This document shows positions 10,244 to 18,942 of a stretch of 64,000 nt of DNA, piece by piece (within the stretch, counting starts at the first letter, position 1; each line of letters begins with the position of its first letter). The position numbers and the translations under genes are program-made. Source of the stretch: Mycobacterium sp. MYCO198283 (GTDB taxonomy: Bacteria; Actinomycetota; Actinomycetes; Mycobacteriales; Mycobacteriaceae); assembly GCF_021213805.1 (NCBI RefSeq), contig NZ_JAJQJI010000003.1:124001-188000 (forward strand), written 5' to 3'. The notes under the pieces were generated by a model. It was not told where the DNA came from. It did no database searches and worked only from the letters and a program-made list of their open reading frames with translations.

Positions 10244-11238
10244 GCGTTTCGAGTGGCCGGCGACCCGGCACGGCCCGACTGACCGTGGTCGCGCTGGCCG
10301 TCGTCGCGGCCGTGCTGGCCCAGCCGTGGTCGACGGTCCGCGAGCGCTGGGTGCTCGGCGCGGCCGTGGCGGTGGTCGTGCTCGCGGTGGCGTACCGGCG
10401 CGGCAGTGACGCCACCACGCTGCTGCGCCGCCGCGTCGCGCTGTGGCGGCGCCGCGGCAGTGGCCCCGACCCGCGCGGGCTGTCGGCCACCGCCACCGAC
10501 GTGCGGACGACGGTGGTGGCCGCGCTCGCGCCCGCGGCCGACCTGCCCGACCGCGTCCCGGCCGAACTGCTCGCCGGCTACCTGCACCGGTACGGACTGC
10601 GGTGCGAGGCGGTGCGCATCGTCAGCTGCGACGGCGTCGCCGGCCGCAGCACCTGGGTGGGCCTCACGCTGTCGGCAGCCGCCAATCTTCCGGCGCTGCA
10701 GGCACGTTCGGCCGAGCTGCCGCTGCAGCAGACGGCGACGGCGGCGCTGCGCCGACTCGCCGACCACCTGCGTGAGCTCGGCTGGGAGGTGCGCACCGTC
10801 GACGCCGACGACGTACCCGCCGTGCTGACCGGATCGCGAACCGCGCGCGAGACGTGGCGCGGCGTCGCGGACGGCGACGGCCACCTCGCCGCGTACCGGA
10901 TCCGCGTCGACGACGCGCTGCCGCAGCGGCTCACGCAGGTGTGGCAGCACCCCGCGCGCCAGACGTGGACCGTGCTGGAGCTGACCGGTTCACCGGGGGC
11001 GGTGACGGCGAGCGCGGCGTGCGCGTTCCGCACCGACGAGCAGCCCGGCGCCGGGGCGCCGCTCGCCGGGCTGACCCCGGCGCACGGCGACCACCGGCCG
11101 GTGCTGGCGGTCATCGACCCGCTGTCCACCCGACTGCTCGGGAACGCGACGCCGGTGTCGGACGCGGACCTGGCCGGCATCGACTGGGCGAGCGGACGCC
11201 GGGCCGCCCTCGAAGACGAACCGGTCAGTCGAACATGA
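10240..11238 (+). CDS. eccE3: EccE3, ESX-3 membrane complex component
   Basis: 332-residue outer-rim subunit of the ESX-3 inner-membrane complex. Two hydrophobic helices lie at residues about 12-25 and 33-47; the rest is the cytosolic EccE domain (LSATATDVRTTVVAAL and onward). The GTG start overlaps the mycP3 stop (GTGA) and has an AAGGA ribosome-binding site 11 bases upstream. Its 3' end overlaps by 14 bases the convergent hydrolase gene on the other strand. It closes the ESX-3 operon. Confidence 0.93.
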   Translation: MSVSSGRRPGTARLTVVALAVVAAVLAQPWSTVRERWVLGAAVAVVVLAVAYRRGSDATTLLRRRVALWRRRGSGPDPRGLSATATDVRTTVVAALAPAADLPDRVPAELLAGYLHRYGLRCEAVRIVSCDGVAGRSTWVGLTLSAAANLPALQARSAELPLQQTATAALRRLADHLRELGWEVRTVDADDVPAVLTGSRTARETWRGVADGDGHLAAYRIRVDDALPQRLTQVWQHPARQTWTVLELTGSPGAVTASAACAFRTDEQPGAGAPLAGLTPAHGDHRPVLAVIDPLSTRLLGNATPVSDADLAGIDWASGRRAALEDEPVSRT

Positions 11239-12418
11239 CGTCGCCGAGGAAACGCGTCATGCGGCGCAGGTAGTCGCCCTGGCTGACGTGCACGATGTGG
11301 TTGCCCGGGAACCAGTGGAACGCGCACCGGTCCCAGTGCTCCCACAGCAGCTCCGCCTGCTCGGGCGGGGCGAGCCGGTCGCCGAGCCCGGTGATGATGA
11401 GCAGCCGGTCCTTGTCGACCACCGGTGCGTAGTTCAGCGGCGAGTGGAACGCCGACGCGGCGACCTGCTCGTCGTGCGTACCCGTCAGCTTCCGGCCCAG
11501 CGCCACCAGCAGGTTCGCCGGGAACCACTCGTCGAAGGCCGATTCCGGCGTCACCACCGGCACGTTCGGGATGACGGCCTGCAGCCGGTCCTCGACGGTC
11601 GCGAGCAGCGCCGCGGTGTAGCCGCCCAGCGACATGCCCGTCAGCGCGATCCGGTCGACGCCGGTGAACTCCAGGTAGTCGACCACCGAGCGGAAGTCGT
11701 ACACCGCCTGCGCCACGGCCTCCGACAGGCCGGCCATGCCGTGCGAGAAGTAGCCGTAGCCGCTGAACGGCGAGAACCGCTCGGCGCGCGCACCGTGGAA
11801 CGGCAGCTGGTACAGCAGCACGTCGTAACCGGAGCGGTAGAACCACGGCAGCGCGAAGAACTGGCCGTTGAACAGGTATGCCGAGCCCATGAACCCATGA
11901 ATGACGCACAGTGTGGGCCGCGGCCCGTCCTCGTGCCGCCAGTGCTGTGCGTGCACCACGTTGTTGCGGCCGTAGCCCCGCCACTGCTCACGCATCGCGG
12001 GGTTGACGGCCTCGAAGCTGCTGGCGAACCGGATGTTGTGGACCCGGCCGTGCGCCATCCGCTCGGCGACCGGATTGGCCGGTCGTGAGGACACCCGCGG
12101 CGGCGCAGTCGGTTTCGGGAACGACAGCGTCGCGTCGCGGTGGGCGGCGAGCTCGGCGTAGCACCGCAGCGACTCGCGTTCGCGACGGCCGGCGGCGGGC
12201 CGCAACACCGTGGCGGCCATCGGGCCGAGCATGGCGCCGCCCACCAGCGAGGCGAGCGCGGTGCGCAGCGCCACGTCGGCCAGCGCCGACGAGTCGACGA
12301 TCAGCCGGTTGCGCAGGCTGAGCTCGGAGCGGTCGGGCAGCCCGTGCGGACCGGCGTCGGCGCCCGCAACGTCCGGCAGCGGAACGGGCGGATCGAGGGG
12401 AGCGACGTCAGTCGTCAT
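11225..12418 (-). CDS. Alpha/beta hydrolase (Rv0293c-like)
   Basis: 397-residue protein with an alpha/beta-hydrolase fold in its second half. The oxyanion segment is IHGFMGS (near residue 195), the nucleophile elbow is GMSLGG (near residue 270) and a C-terminal GNHIVH supplies a likely catalytic His. The N-terminal 150 residues are hydrophilic and of unknown role. Position directly after eccE3 and convergent to it matches Rv0293c in M. tuberculosis, a conserved protein of unknown substrate. The ATG at 12418 was chosen over an upstream start because of the AAAGGCAC sequence before it. The substrate cannot be inferred. Confidence 0.85.
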   Translation of the reverse strand: MTTDVAPLDPPVPLPDVAGADAGPHGLPDRSELSLRNRLIVDSSALADVALRTALASLVGGAMLGPMAATVLRPAAGRRERESLRCYAELAAHRDATLSFPKPTAPPRVSSRPANPVAERMAHGRVHNIRFASSFEAVNPAMREQWRGYGRNNVVHAQHWRHEDGPRPTLCVIHGFMGSAYLFNGQFFALPWFYRSGYDVLLYQLPFHGARAERFSPFSGYGYFSHGMAGLSEAVAQAVYDFRSVVDYLEFTGVDRIALTGMSLGGYTAALLATVEDRLQAVIPNVPVVTPESAFDEWFPANLLVALGRKLTGTHDEQVAASAFHSPLNYAPVVDKDRLLIITGLGDRLAPPEQAELLWEHWDRCAFHWFPGNHIVHVSQGDYLRRMTRFLGDVMFD

Positions 12419-12488
12419 CCGGGTGCCTTTCGCGGGCGGGAGGCCGACGGGCGTGGCGCCGCAAGCCAATCAACCGGATGGTAGACCC

Positions 12489-12884
12489 TTAGCCGGGCGG
12501 CGGAGTCGGTTGCAGCGTCGCGCAATCCGACCATGCCTGCCGCCAGACGTCCTCGGCGACGCCGGGCGGGGCGGGCGGCGGCGCGGGCGAGCCGGTGGCC
12601 GCCGCGGGTCCGGGAGCCGGCCCGGGCGGGGGACCTTCCGGGGCGCCCGGCTGCGGCACGAAGTCGGCGGGCACGCCGTGGTCGGTCAGGCACTGCCCGA
12701 ACGCCCCGTGGGCCTGCTCGGGCGGCGCGCTCGAACCGGTGGCTGTCGTCGTGGTGACGGTCGAGGTGGTCGCGGTGACGGTGGAGGTGGTCGTGGATTG
12801 CGGCCCGTCCTGGGAGTCGTCCGAACAGCCCGCGAGCAGCGCGAGCACCGCGGCGACAGCCGGCAGCAGCGTCTTGACAGCCAT
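12489..12884 (-). CDS. Small Pro-rich lipoprotein of unknown function
   Basis: 131 residues. A signal peptide ends in a lipobox LLAGC (Cys20), so the protein is probably a membrane-anchored exported lipoprotein. A Ser/Thr-rich spacer follows, then a core with two cysteines (GQCLTDHGVP near residue 75 and SDCATLQ near residue 120) that could form a disulphide, separated by a Pro/Gly/Ala linker. It is divergent from tam, with 29 bases between starts. I do not recognise a family beyond short mycobacterial lipoproteins. Confidence 0.75.
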   Translation of the reverse strand: MAVKTLLPAVAAVLALLAGCSDDSQDGPQSTTTSTVTATTSTVTTTTATGSSAPPEQAHGAFGQCLTDHGVPADFVPQPGAPEGPPPGPAPGPAAATGSPAPPPAPPGVAEDVWRQAWSDCATLQPTPPPG

Positions 12885-12913
12885 GGTTCTTGCTTACCGC
12901 ATAGGCTGGTCGG

Positions 12914-13666
12914 GTGCGGTGGGACCCCACGCAGTACGGCCGGTTCGCGGCGCAGCGCGACCGGCCGTTCCTCGACCTGACGGCGCGCATCGAGGCGGAC
13001 ACGCCGCGGCGGGTGGTCGACGTCGGGTGCGGGCAGGGCCACCTCACCGCGCTGCTCGCCGAGCGCTGGCCGGGCGCCGCCGTCGAGGGCGTCGACTCCT
13101 CACCGGAGATGATCGCCGAGGCCGCCCACCTCGACGGGGTGTCGTTCGCGCTGGGCGACGCCCGCGACTTCGTCCCGGCCGACGACGTCGATGTCGTGGT
13201 GAGCAACGCTGTGCTGCAATGGGTTCCGCGCCACGACGAGCTGCTGGCGCGGTGGGCGGCAGCATTGCCGCGCGGCGGCTGGCTGGCGGTGCAGGTGCCC
13301 GGCAACCACGACTCGCCGTCCTACCGCGTGCTGCGCGAGCTGGCCGACGCCCACGGACTGCGCGACGCCGTGCCCGCCGTCGACACCGTCTTCGGACCGG
13401 CCGACTATGCGCGGGTGTTGCTCGACGCCGGGCTGCACGCCGACGCGTGGGAGACGACGTACGTGCATGTGCTCGACGGGCCCGACCCGGTGCTGGAGTG
13501 GATGCGCGGCACCGGGCTGCGGCCGCTGCTCGCGCGGCTGTCTCCCGACGACGAGCGCGAATTCACCGCCGAGTACGCGGCCCGGCTGCGGGAGTGCTAT
13601 CCGCGCGGCGAGCACGGCACGCTGTTCGCGTTCCGCCGGGTGTTCGCCGTCGGGCACAAGCCCTAG
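12914..13666 (+). CDS. tam: Trans-aconitate 2-methyltransferase
   Basis: 250-residue class I SAM-dependent methyltransferase. Motif I is VVDVGCGQGHLT (residues 38-49) and the acidic end of strand 2 is VEGVDSS. The start RWDPTQYGRF and the VSNAVLQWV and VQVPGNHD segments are typical of Tam, which methylates trans-aconitate, a spontaneous by-product that inhibits aconitase. The start is a GTG. Position after the hydrolase matches Rv0294. Its stop abuts the convergent cysNC stop. Confidence 0.9.
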   Translation: MRWDPTQYGRFAAQRDRPFLDLTARIEADTPRRVVDVGCGQGHLTALLAERWPGAAVEGVDSSPEMIAEAAHLDGVSFALGDARDFVPADDVDVVVSNAVLQWVPRHDELLARWAAALPRGGWLAVQVPGNHDSPSYRVLRELADAHGLRDAVPAVDTVFGPADYARVLLDAGLHADAWETTYVHVLDGPDPVLEWMRGTGLRPLLARLSPDDEREFTAEYAARLRECYPRGEHGTLFAFRRVFAVGHKP

Positions 13667-15598
13667 CTACGACGGCCGCGTCTTGGCGTCGAGCAGCTCC
13701 AGCACCTGCGCCACCAGCTGGTCGACGTCGGCGCCGGTGGTGTCGAGCACCAGGTCCGGGTGCTCGGGCGGCTCGTAGGGCGCCTCGACGCCCGTGAGCC
13801 CCTTCAGCTCGCCGGCCCGCGCCCGCTTGTAGAGGCCCTTAGGGTCCCGCTTCTCGCACTCGGCCAGCGGCGTCGCGACGTAGATCTCCAGGAACGGCAG
13901 CTTCGCGGCGTCGTTGAGCGCGCGGGCGATCTCGCGGTCGGAGCGCAGCGGCGACACCAGCGACGCCAACGCCACCACGCCGGCGTCGGCGAGCAGCCGC
14001 GTCAGGTGCCCGACGCGGCGGATGTTCTCCGCGCGGTCGCCGGGGCTGAAGCCGAGGTCGTCGGAGAGCCCGTGGCGCAGGTTGTCCCCGTCGAGCAGGT
14101 ACGCCACTCGCCCCTGCTCCACCAGCGCCCGCTCCACCGCCACCGCGACCGTCGACTTGCCCGACGCCGGCAGCCCGGTGAACCACAGCGTCGCGCCGCG
14201 CTGACCCGTCGACGACCACCGGTAATCGCGGTCGAGCGACGACGGATGCCACCGGATGTCGTTGCGCGTCTGCGCCCCCGGCTTCACCTCGCGGGCGGCG
14301 AGGATGGTGCCCGCGCCGACCGTGTCGTTGGTCTGCTCGTCGATGAGGATGAACGCGCCGGTGTCGCGGTTCTCGGCGTAGGTGTCGGCGATCACCACCG
14401 AACTGGTGCGCAGCGTCACCGTGCCGATGTCGTTGAGCGTCAACTCGACCGGCCCGTCCAGCTCGTCGAGCGTCTCCGGGTCGAGCCGGCTGTGCAACTC
14501 CTGCACGGTCGCGCGCACGGTCTTCGTCGTCTGCTTGAGCGCCAACCGGTCGCCCGCCCGCAGCGGCGCGTCGGAGAACCAGCAGACCGTGGCCTCGACC
14601 TCCCGCGCGAGCACCGGCAGCACCGCGGAGTCGGCGCCGCTGACCAACACGTCGCCGCGGCCGACGTCGATGTCGTCTGCCAACTCGACCGACACCGACA
14701 GCGGCGCGACGGCAGTCGTCCGGTCGTCGTCGAGGGTGTCGAGCGCCGTCACCGTCGAGCGCGTCCCCGCCGGCAGCGACACCACCGGATCGCCGACCCG
14801 CAGCGTGCCCGCCGCCAGCCGGCCGGTGTAGCGCCGCCGCACTTCGGCTACGGTCTGATCGCTCCTCACGTGCGCGGAGGGCCGCGACACCCACTGCACC
14901 GGCAGCCGCAGATGCTCCGGCTGCGCCTGCGGCGCTTCGAGTTCCACGTTCTCCAGGTACTCCAGCAGCGTCGGCCCGTCGTACCAGGGCGTGCGCTCGG
15001 AGCGGTGCACCACGTTGTCGCCGAGCTTCGCGGCGATCGGGATGACGGTCAGCTCGTCGAGGTGCAGCCGCGCGGCCACCTGCCGCAGCTGCTGCTCCAC
15101 CTCGTCGAACCGGCCGGCGTCGAAGTCGACGAGGTCGATCTTGTTGACCGTCGCGACGAAGTGCCGGATGCCCAGCAGCTTGGCGATGCGCGCGTGGCGC
15201 CGCGTCTGCCGCAGCACCCCGGCGCGCGCGTCGACCAGCAAGATCGCCACGTGGGCGTTGCTGGCGCCGGTGAACATGTTGCGGGTGTAGCGCTCGTGGC
15301 CGGGGGTGTCGGCGAGGATGTAGCTGCGCGACTCGGTCGAGAAGAACCGGTACGCCACGTCGATCGTGATGCCCTGCTCGCGTTCGGCCCGCAGCCCGTC
15401 CGACAGCGCCGCCAGGTCGGCGACCCCTTCGGCGTCCTTCACCGCCTCCAGGTGGTCGAGCGGCAGGCTGTCGGTGTCGTGCAGCAGCCGGCCGATCAGC
15501 GTGCTCTTGCCGTCGTCGACCGAACCGGCCGTGGTGAGCCGCAACAGCTGCCGGGTCTTGGTGGTGGTGGCGATGTCCGCCGGACTCGTCGAAACCAT
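13667..15598 (-). CDS. cysNC: CysNC, sulfate adenylyltransferase GTPase subunit fused to APS kinase
   Basis: 643-residue bifunctional enzyme. The N-terminal GTPase (CysN) drives APS formation with CysD: G1 GSVDDGKS at 25-32, DTPGH at 97-101, NKID at 152-155. The C-terminal 175 residues are APS kinase, with P-loop GLPASGKST near 475 and DGDNLRHGL, and make PAPS. The fusion is usual in mycobacteria. It is third in the stf0-cysD-cysNC operon, so the PAPS made here can feed the linked sulfotransferase. The ATG overlaps the stop of a 10-codon frame (TGATG). Confidence 0.95.
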   Translation of the reverse strand: MVSTSPADIATTTKTRQLLRLTTAGSVDDGKSTLIGRLLHDTDSLPLDHLEAVKDAEGVADLAALSDGLRAEREQGITIDVAYRFFSTESRSYILADTPGHERYTRNMFTGASNAHVAILLVDARAGVLRQTRRHARIAKLLGIRHFVATVNKIDLVDFDAGRFDEVEQQLRQVAARLHLDELTVIPIAAKLGDNVVHRSERTPWYDGPTLLEYLENVELEAPQAQPEHLRLPVQWVSRPSAHVRSDQTVAEVRRRYTGRLAAGTLRVGDPVVSLPAGTRSTVTALDTLDDDRTTAVAPLSVSVELADDIDVGRGDVLVSGADSAVLPVLAREVEATVCWFSDAPLRAGDRLALKQTTKTVRATVQELHSRLDPETLDELDGPVELTLNDIGTVTLRTSSVVIADTYAENRDTGAFILIDEQTNDTVGAGTILAAREVKPGAQTRNDIRWHPSSLDRDYRWSSTGQRGATLWFTGLPASGKSTVAVAVERALVEQGRVAYLLDGDNLRHGLSDDLGFSPGDRAENIRRVGHLTRLLADAGVVALASLVSPLRSDREIARALNDAAKLPFLEIYVATPLAECEKRDPKGLYKRARAGELKGLTGVEAPYEPPEHPDLVLDTTGADVDQLVAQVLELLDAKTRPS

Positions 15599-15630
15599 CA
15601 GAATTCCTCGTTCTTCGCGCGAGCGCTCAT
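15598..15630 (-). CDS. Ten-codon reading frame bridging cysD and cysNC
   Basis: The cysD stop overlaps an ATG (TGATG at 15628-15632). That ATG opens a 10-codon frame ([10 protein letters not shown]) whose stop in turn overlaps the cysNC ATG (TGATG at 15596-15600). Re-initiating ribosomes could therefore pass without a gap from cysD to cysNC. It may be a translational coupler rather than a functional peptide, or chance. Confidence 0.3.
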   Translation of the reverse strand: MSARAKNEEF

Positions 15631-16553
15631 CAGAAATAACCCTCCCGCTTGCGGTCCTCCATCGCGGCCACCGACGTCCGGTCGTCGGCGCGGGTCTCCC
15701 CGCGCTCGGACACCGTCGCCGCCGAGATCTCGGCGATCACCCCGGCGATCTCGGTGGCCCGCGACCGCACGGCACCGGTGATGGTGAGGTCCCCGACGGT
15801 GCGGTAGCGCACCCACTCCACCGACGACCGCTCGCCCGCAGCGGGTTTCGCGTACTCCGACACCGCGAGCAGGATGCCGTCCCGTTCGAACACCTCACGC
15901 TGGTGCGCGAAGTAGATCGACGGCAGCTCGAGGTTCTCCAGCTCGATGTAGCGCCAGATGTCGAGCTCGGTCCAGTTCGACAGCGGGAACACGCGCACCT
16001 GTTCGCCCTTGCGGATGCGCCCGTTGTACAGCGACCACGGTTCGGGGCGCTGCGCCCGGGGGTCCCACTGCCCGAATTCGTCGCGGAAGCTGAGGATGCG
16101 CTCCTTGGCGCGGGCCCGCTCCTCGTCGCGTCGCGCGCCGCCGAACGCGGCGTCGAAACCGCCGGCCTCCAGCGCGTCGAGCAGCGTGCGGGTCTGCTGC
16201 CGGTTACGTGACGCGCCCGGCCCCGGATCGGGCACCCGGCCGGCGTCGATCGACTCCTGCACCGACGCCACGATCAACTGATGCCCGTGCTCGCCGAGGC
16301 GGCGGTCGCGGAACTCGATCACCTCGGGGAAATTGTGGCCGGTGTCGACGTGCATCACCGGGAACGGCAGCGGTGAGGGCCGAAACGCCTTCTCCGCCAA
16401 CCGCAGCAGCACGATCGAGTCCTTGCCCGCCGAGAACAGCAGCACCGGGCGTGCCAGCTCGGCCACCACCTCGCGGATGATGTGCACGGACTCGGCTTCG
16501 AGCAGCCGCAGCTCGTCGACCCGACGGGCCTCGGTCACCGTGCTGGCAGTCAT
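15630..16553 (-). CDS. cysD: CysD, sulfate adenylyltransferase small subunit
   Basis: 307-residue ATP-sulfurylase catalytic subunit of the PP-loop family; it forms APS from sulfate and ATP with CysN. The PP motif [19 protein letters not shown] is near residue 30, with [26 protein letters not shown] and [15 protein letters not shown] as further family signatures, and the C-terminus EGYF is typical. The ATG overlaps the stf0 stop by four bases (ATGA), so it is translated from the same message. Confidence 0.96.
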   Translation of the reverse strand: MTASTVTEARRVDELRLLEAESVHIIREVVAELARPVLLFSAGKDSIVLLRLAEKAFRPSPLPFPVMHVDTGHNFPEVIEFRDRRLGEHGHQLIVASVQESIDAGRVPDPGPGASRNRQQTRTLLDALEAGGFDAAFGGARRDEERARAKERILSFRDEFGQWDPRAQRPEPWSLYNGRIRKGEQVRVFPLSNWTELDIWRYIELENLELPSIYFAHQREVFERDGILLAVSEYAKPAAGERSSVEWVRYRTVGDLTITGAVRSRATEIAGVIAEISAATVSERGETRADDRTSVAAMEDRKREGYF

Positions 16554-17353
16554 GTCGGCAGCCCTTCCCTCTCGGCGTCGCGCTTGTAGCGATCGACCCA
16601 TTCGTCGGAGCGTTGATCGGCCTGGCGTTCCAGCACCGGCGCGGGCGCGAGCCGGCGGTCCTGGCCGAGCGCCTCCAGGATGTCCCCGACGATCTGGGTG
16701 AGGTTGCGCCACAACACCGGATACGGGACGTCCATCGGTGCGACGTTCTCCTCGGCGAACCACCGCCGCCAGCCCTCCTCCTGCGCCCGCAGCATGCGGA
16801 CGACGTGGGCGATGGCGCCCGCGTGGTACTCGGCCCGGCTGTCGCGCACCGGATCGGGCCGGCCGCGCCACACCCGCGTCTGCACCGCGCGCCAGAACGA
16901 CACCGCCTGCGAGATCACGTCGGGCCGGTAGACGTGCACCAGCACCGGGTCGCTGCCGATCACGTCGCGGATCGCCGCGAGCAGACCGTCGCCCGACCGG
17001 TCGGGCAGCCCGGCGGCCCGCTGCAGCAGCAGCGGCGTCTGGTTCCACATCAGCTTGCCGCCCCACACGCCGTTGGGTGTGCGGCCGACGGTCCGGATGT
17101 AGTCGCGCCAGATCTCGGGGGGCGCGATGTCGGGTGTGCCGGCGTCCAACGGGTCGAGCAGCCGCAGGATGCTCTCGTCGTCGACGTCGGCGAACCACTC
17201 GCGCGGCTGCGGGGCCTGGCTGGTGGTCGGCAGGTACTGGAAGAACTCCTGCGGCTCACCCGCGACGCCGGTGGCGCGCAGCGACTCCACCAGCAGGGTG
17301 CTGCCGCTGCGTTGCGACGCCAGCACCAGATACGAAGACGCGCTGCGAGTCAT
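16550..17353 (-). CDS. stf0: Stf0, trehalose 2-sulfotransferase
   Basis: 267-residue PAPS-dependent sulfotransferase that makes trehalose-2-sulfate, the first step to sulfolipids. The PAPS-binding 5'-PSB loop is LASQRSGST (residues 12-20) near the N-terminus, with WGGKLMW, HVYRPD and RRWFAEENV downstream, closely following the M. smegmatis Stf0 pattern as I remember it. The ATG at 17353 gives the same N-terminal length; a GTG two codons upstream is the alternative. First gene of the stf0-cysD-cysNC operon. The matching gene in M. tuberculosis is Rv0295c; co-location with PAPS synthesis genes is notable. Confidence 0.92.
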   Translation of the reverse strand: MTRSASSYLVLASQRSGSTLLVESLRATGVAGEPQEFFQYLPTTSQAPQPREWFADVDDESILRLLDPLDAGTPDIAPPEIWRDYIRTVGRTPNGVWGGKLMWNQTPLLLQRAAGLPDRSGDGLLAAIRDVIGSDPVLVHVYRPDVISQAVSFWRAVQTRVWRGRPDPVRDSRAEYHAGAIAHVVRMLRAQEEGWRRWFAEENVAPMDVPYPVLWRNLTQIVGDILEALGQDRRLAPAPVLERQADQRSDEWVDRYKRDAEREGLPT

Positions 17354-17415
17354 GGCCACACCCTAACCACACCCGATTCACGCCGCTGACCTGCGGATAC
17401 CGTCACCATGCGCAA

Positions 17416-17426
17416 AACCCTTGCGC
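17416..17426. promoter_or_regulatory. 11-bp motif upstream of stf0, shared with the sulfatase promoter
   Basis: AACCCTTGCGC lies 63 bases upstream of the stf0 ATG, and its exact reverse complement lies upstream of the sulfatase start. Here it is part of a small hairpin (GCGCAA 17410-17415, TTGCGC 17421-17426), so it could instead be the sulfatase 3' end structure. Function is inferred only. Confidence 0.3.
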
Positions 17427-17427
17427 G

Positions 17428-18795
17428 TCAGCCGGTCTGTTGATCCACACCGCGCTCGGTGGCGATCGCCGACCGCGACGGCAACCGCAAACCCCGGATC
17501 GCCCGGTACGTCTCGGTGTAGCGCTCCGAGATCCGGGTGCCCGCGAACTCGGACGGGATGACGTCGCCGGTGTAGGTCCGCCACTCGTGGAGCTGCTCCG
17601 CGAGGTCCTTCGCGACGGCCTCGGCGTGCGCGTCGGGTTCGCCGGCCAGCAGATTGTGTTGCTCGGCCGGGTCGTCGGGCAAGTGGTACAGCTCGCGCTC
17701 GGGCCGCTCGTCGGTGACCAGCGGCGCCACGACCTGCCCGGACGGGCTCGCCTCGATGTCCAGCGGCAGGTCCAGCAGCGGCCGGCGGGCGTAGTTCTCG
17801 ATGTAGCTCCACTCCTTGGTGCGGATGGCGCGGATCGGGTCGAAGCTGTCGTGGTAGGTCTTCGACGTGTACACCTGGCGGCGCACCGGCGCGGTGTCGA
17901 CGGCCGTCAGCGCGGCCGCGTGCGAGAGGCCCTGGATGTCGGCGGGCTCCTCGACGCCCAAGAGCCCGAGCAGCGTCGGCACCAGGTCCACCCCGCTGAA
18001 CAGCTCGTCGTAGACCCGTGGCGGCAGCCGCAGCGCGCGGGGCGGCCGCATGATGGTCGCGATGCCGGTTCCGGCGTCGTACAGCGTCGACTTGGCCCGC
18101 GGGAAGGCCGGGCCGTGATCGGTGAAGAACACCACCCAGGTGTCGTCGGCCAGCCCCGTGTCGTCGAGGACGTCGAGCAGCTCACCGACCGCGGCGTCGG
18201 CGACCGCGATGGCGCCGTAGAACTCGGCGAGGTCGGCGCGGACGTCGTCGGTGTCGGGCAGGTAGCCGGGCACGTCGACCGCGGCCGGGTCGGCGGGCTC
18301 GTAGCGCTCCCGCGGATAGGGCCGGTGCGTCTCGAAGAACCCGGCGGTCAGCAGGAACGGCTGCTGGTCGGTGCGGCGTCGCAACCAGTCGGTGGCCTGG
18401 GCGACGACGTACTCGCAGTAGGAGTTCGAGACGTCGAACTCGTCGAAGCCCAGCCGCGCCGGGTGCGACGTCTCGTGCTGCATGCCGAACAGCGCCGAGT
18501 ACCAGCCCGCCTCGCCGAGCAGCTGCGGCAGCGTGCGGACGCCGCTGCGGTACTCCCAGCCGTGGTGCGCCAGCCCCACCAGGCCGTTGCTCTGCGGGTA
18601 GCGGCCGGTGAACAGCGAGCCGCGCGCCGGCGAACACAGCGGCGCGGTGGCGTGCGCGCGGGTGAACAGGATGCCTTCGGCGGCCAGCGCGTCCAGCCGC
18701 GGGCTCGTCACACCGGGGTTTCCGTACACCCCGAGCTGGCGGCCCAGATCGTGCCAGTGCACCAGCAGGACGTTGTGCCGTTGCGGCTTGGTCAC
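17428..18795 (-). CDS. Type I sulfatase (Rv0296c-like)
   Basis: 455-residue sulfatase. The formylglycine signature C-x-P-x-R is present as LCSPARGS (Cys54), followed by LFTGRYPQ. The N-terminal metal motif is VHWHDLG, and FFTDHGPAFP supplies the distal metal ligands. The GTG start at 18795 has a strong GGGAGGAG ribosome-binding site about 7 bases upstream, better than earlier in-frame starts. No signal peptide follows this start, so a cytosolic enzyme is likely. Located 74 bases upstream of stf0, as Rv0296c is beside Rv0295c; it may remove or recycle sulfate from trehalose or glycolipid sulfates. Confidence 0.9.
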   Translation of the reverse strand: MTKPQRHNVLLVHWHDLGRQLGVYGNPGVTSPRLDALAAEGILFTRAHATAPLCSPARGSLFTGRYPQSNGLVGLAHHGWEYRSGVRTLPQLLGEAGWYSALFGMQHETSHPARLGFDEFDVSNSYCEYVVAQATDWLRRRTDQQPFLLTAGFFETHRPYPRERYEPADPAAVDVPGYLPDTDDVRADLAEFYGAIAVADAAVGELLDVLDDTGLADDTWVVFFTDHGPAFPRAKSTLYDAGTGIATIMRPPRALRLPPRVYDELFSGVDLVPTLLGLLGVEEPADIQGLSHAAALTAVDTAPVRRQVYTSKTYHDSFDPIRAIRTKEWSYIENYARRPLLDLPLDIEASPSGQVVAPLVTDERPERELYHLPDDPAEQHNLLAGEPDAHAEAVAKDLAEQLHEWRTYTGDVIPSEFAGTRISERYTETYRAIRGLRLPSRSAIATERGVDQQTG

Positions 18796-18851
18796 CGAAT
18801 CTCCTCCCGTCGTCTCCGACGCCGGTACACGCTGGTCGGTCGGAACCGGTT

Positions 18852-18862
18852 GCGCAAGGGTT
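18852..18862. promoter_or_regulatory. 11-bp motif upstream of the sulfatase, shared with the stf0 promoter
   Basis: GCGCAAGGGTT is the reverse complement of the motif at 17416-17426 and lies 57 bases upstream of the sulfatase GTG. It contains most of an 8-bp palindrome TTGCGCAA (18850-18857). It is a candidate operator for co-regulating the sulfatase and the stf0-cysD-cysNC operon. Confidence 0.3.
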
Positions 18863-18888
18863 GCCCTCATCCGGGCCGCGCGCAGCAA

Positions 18889-18927
18889 CGCGGCCATGCC
18901 CGGCAGGTGTCGCCCGGCATGGCCGCG
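18889..18927 (-). terminator. Hairpin after the NCS1 permease gene
   Basis: A perfect 12-bp inverted repeat (CGCGGCCATGCC at 18889-18900, GGCATGGCCGCG at 18916-18927) with a 15-base loop starts 16 bases after the permease stop on the - strand. No T-run follows, which is common for mycobacterial hairpin terminators. Confidence 0.55.
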
Positions 18928-18942
18928 TCTGGGTCGCGTGCG

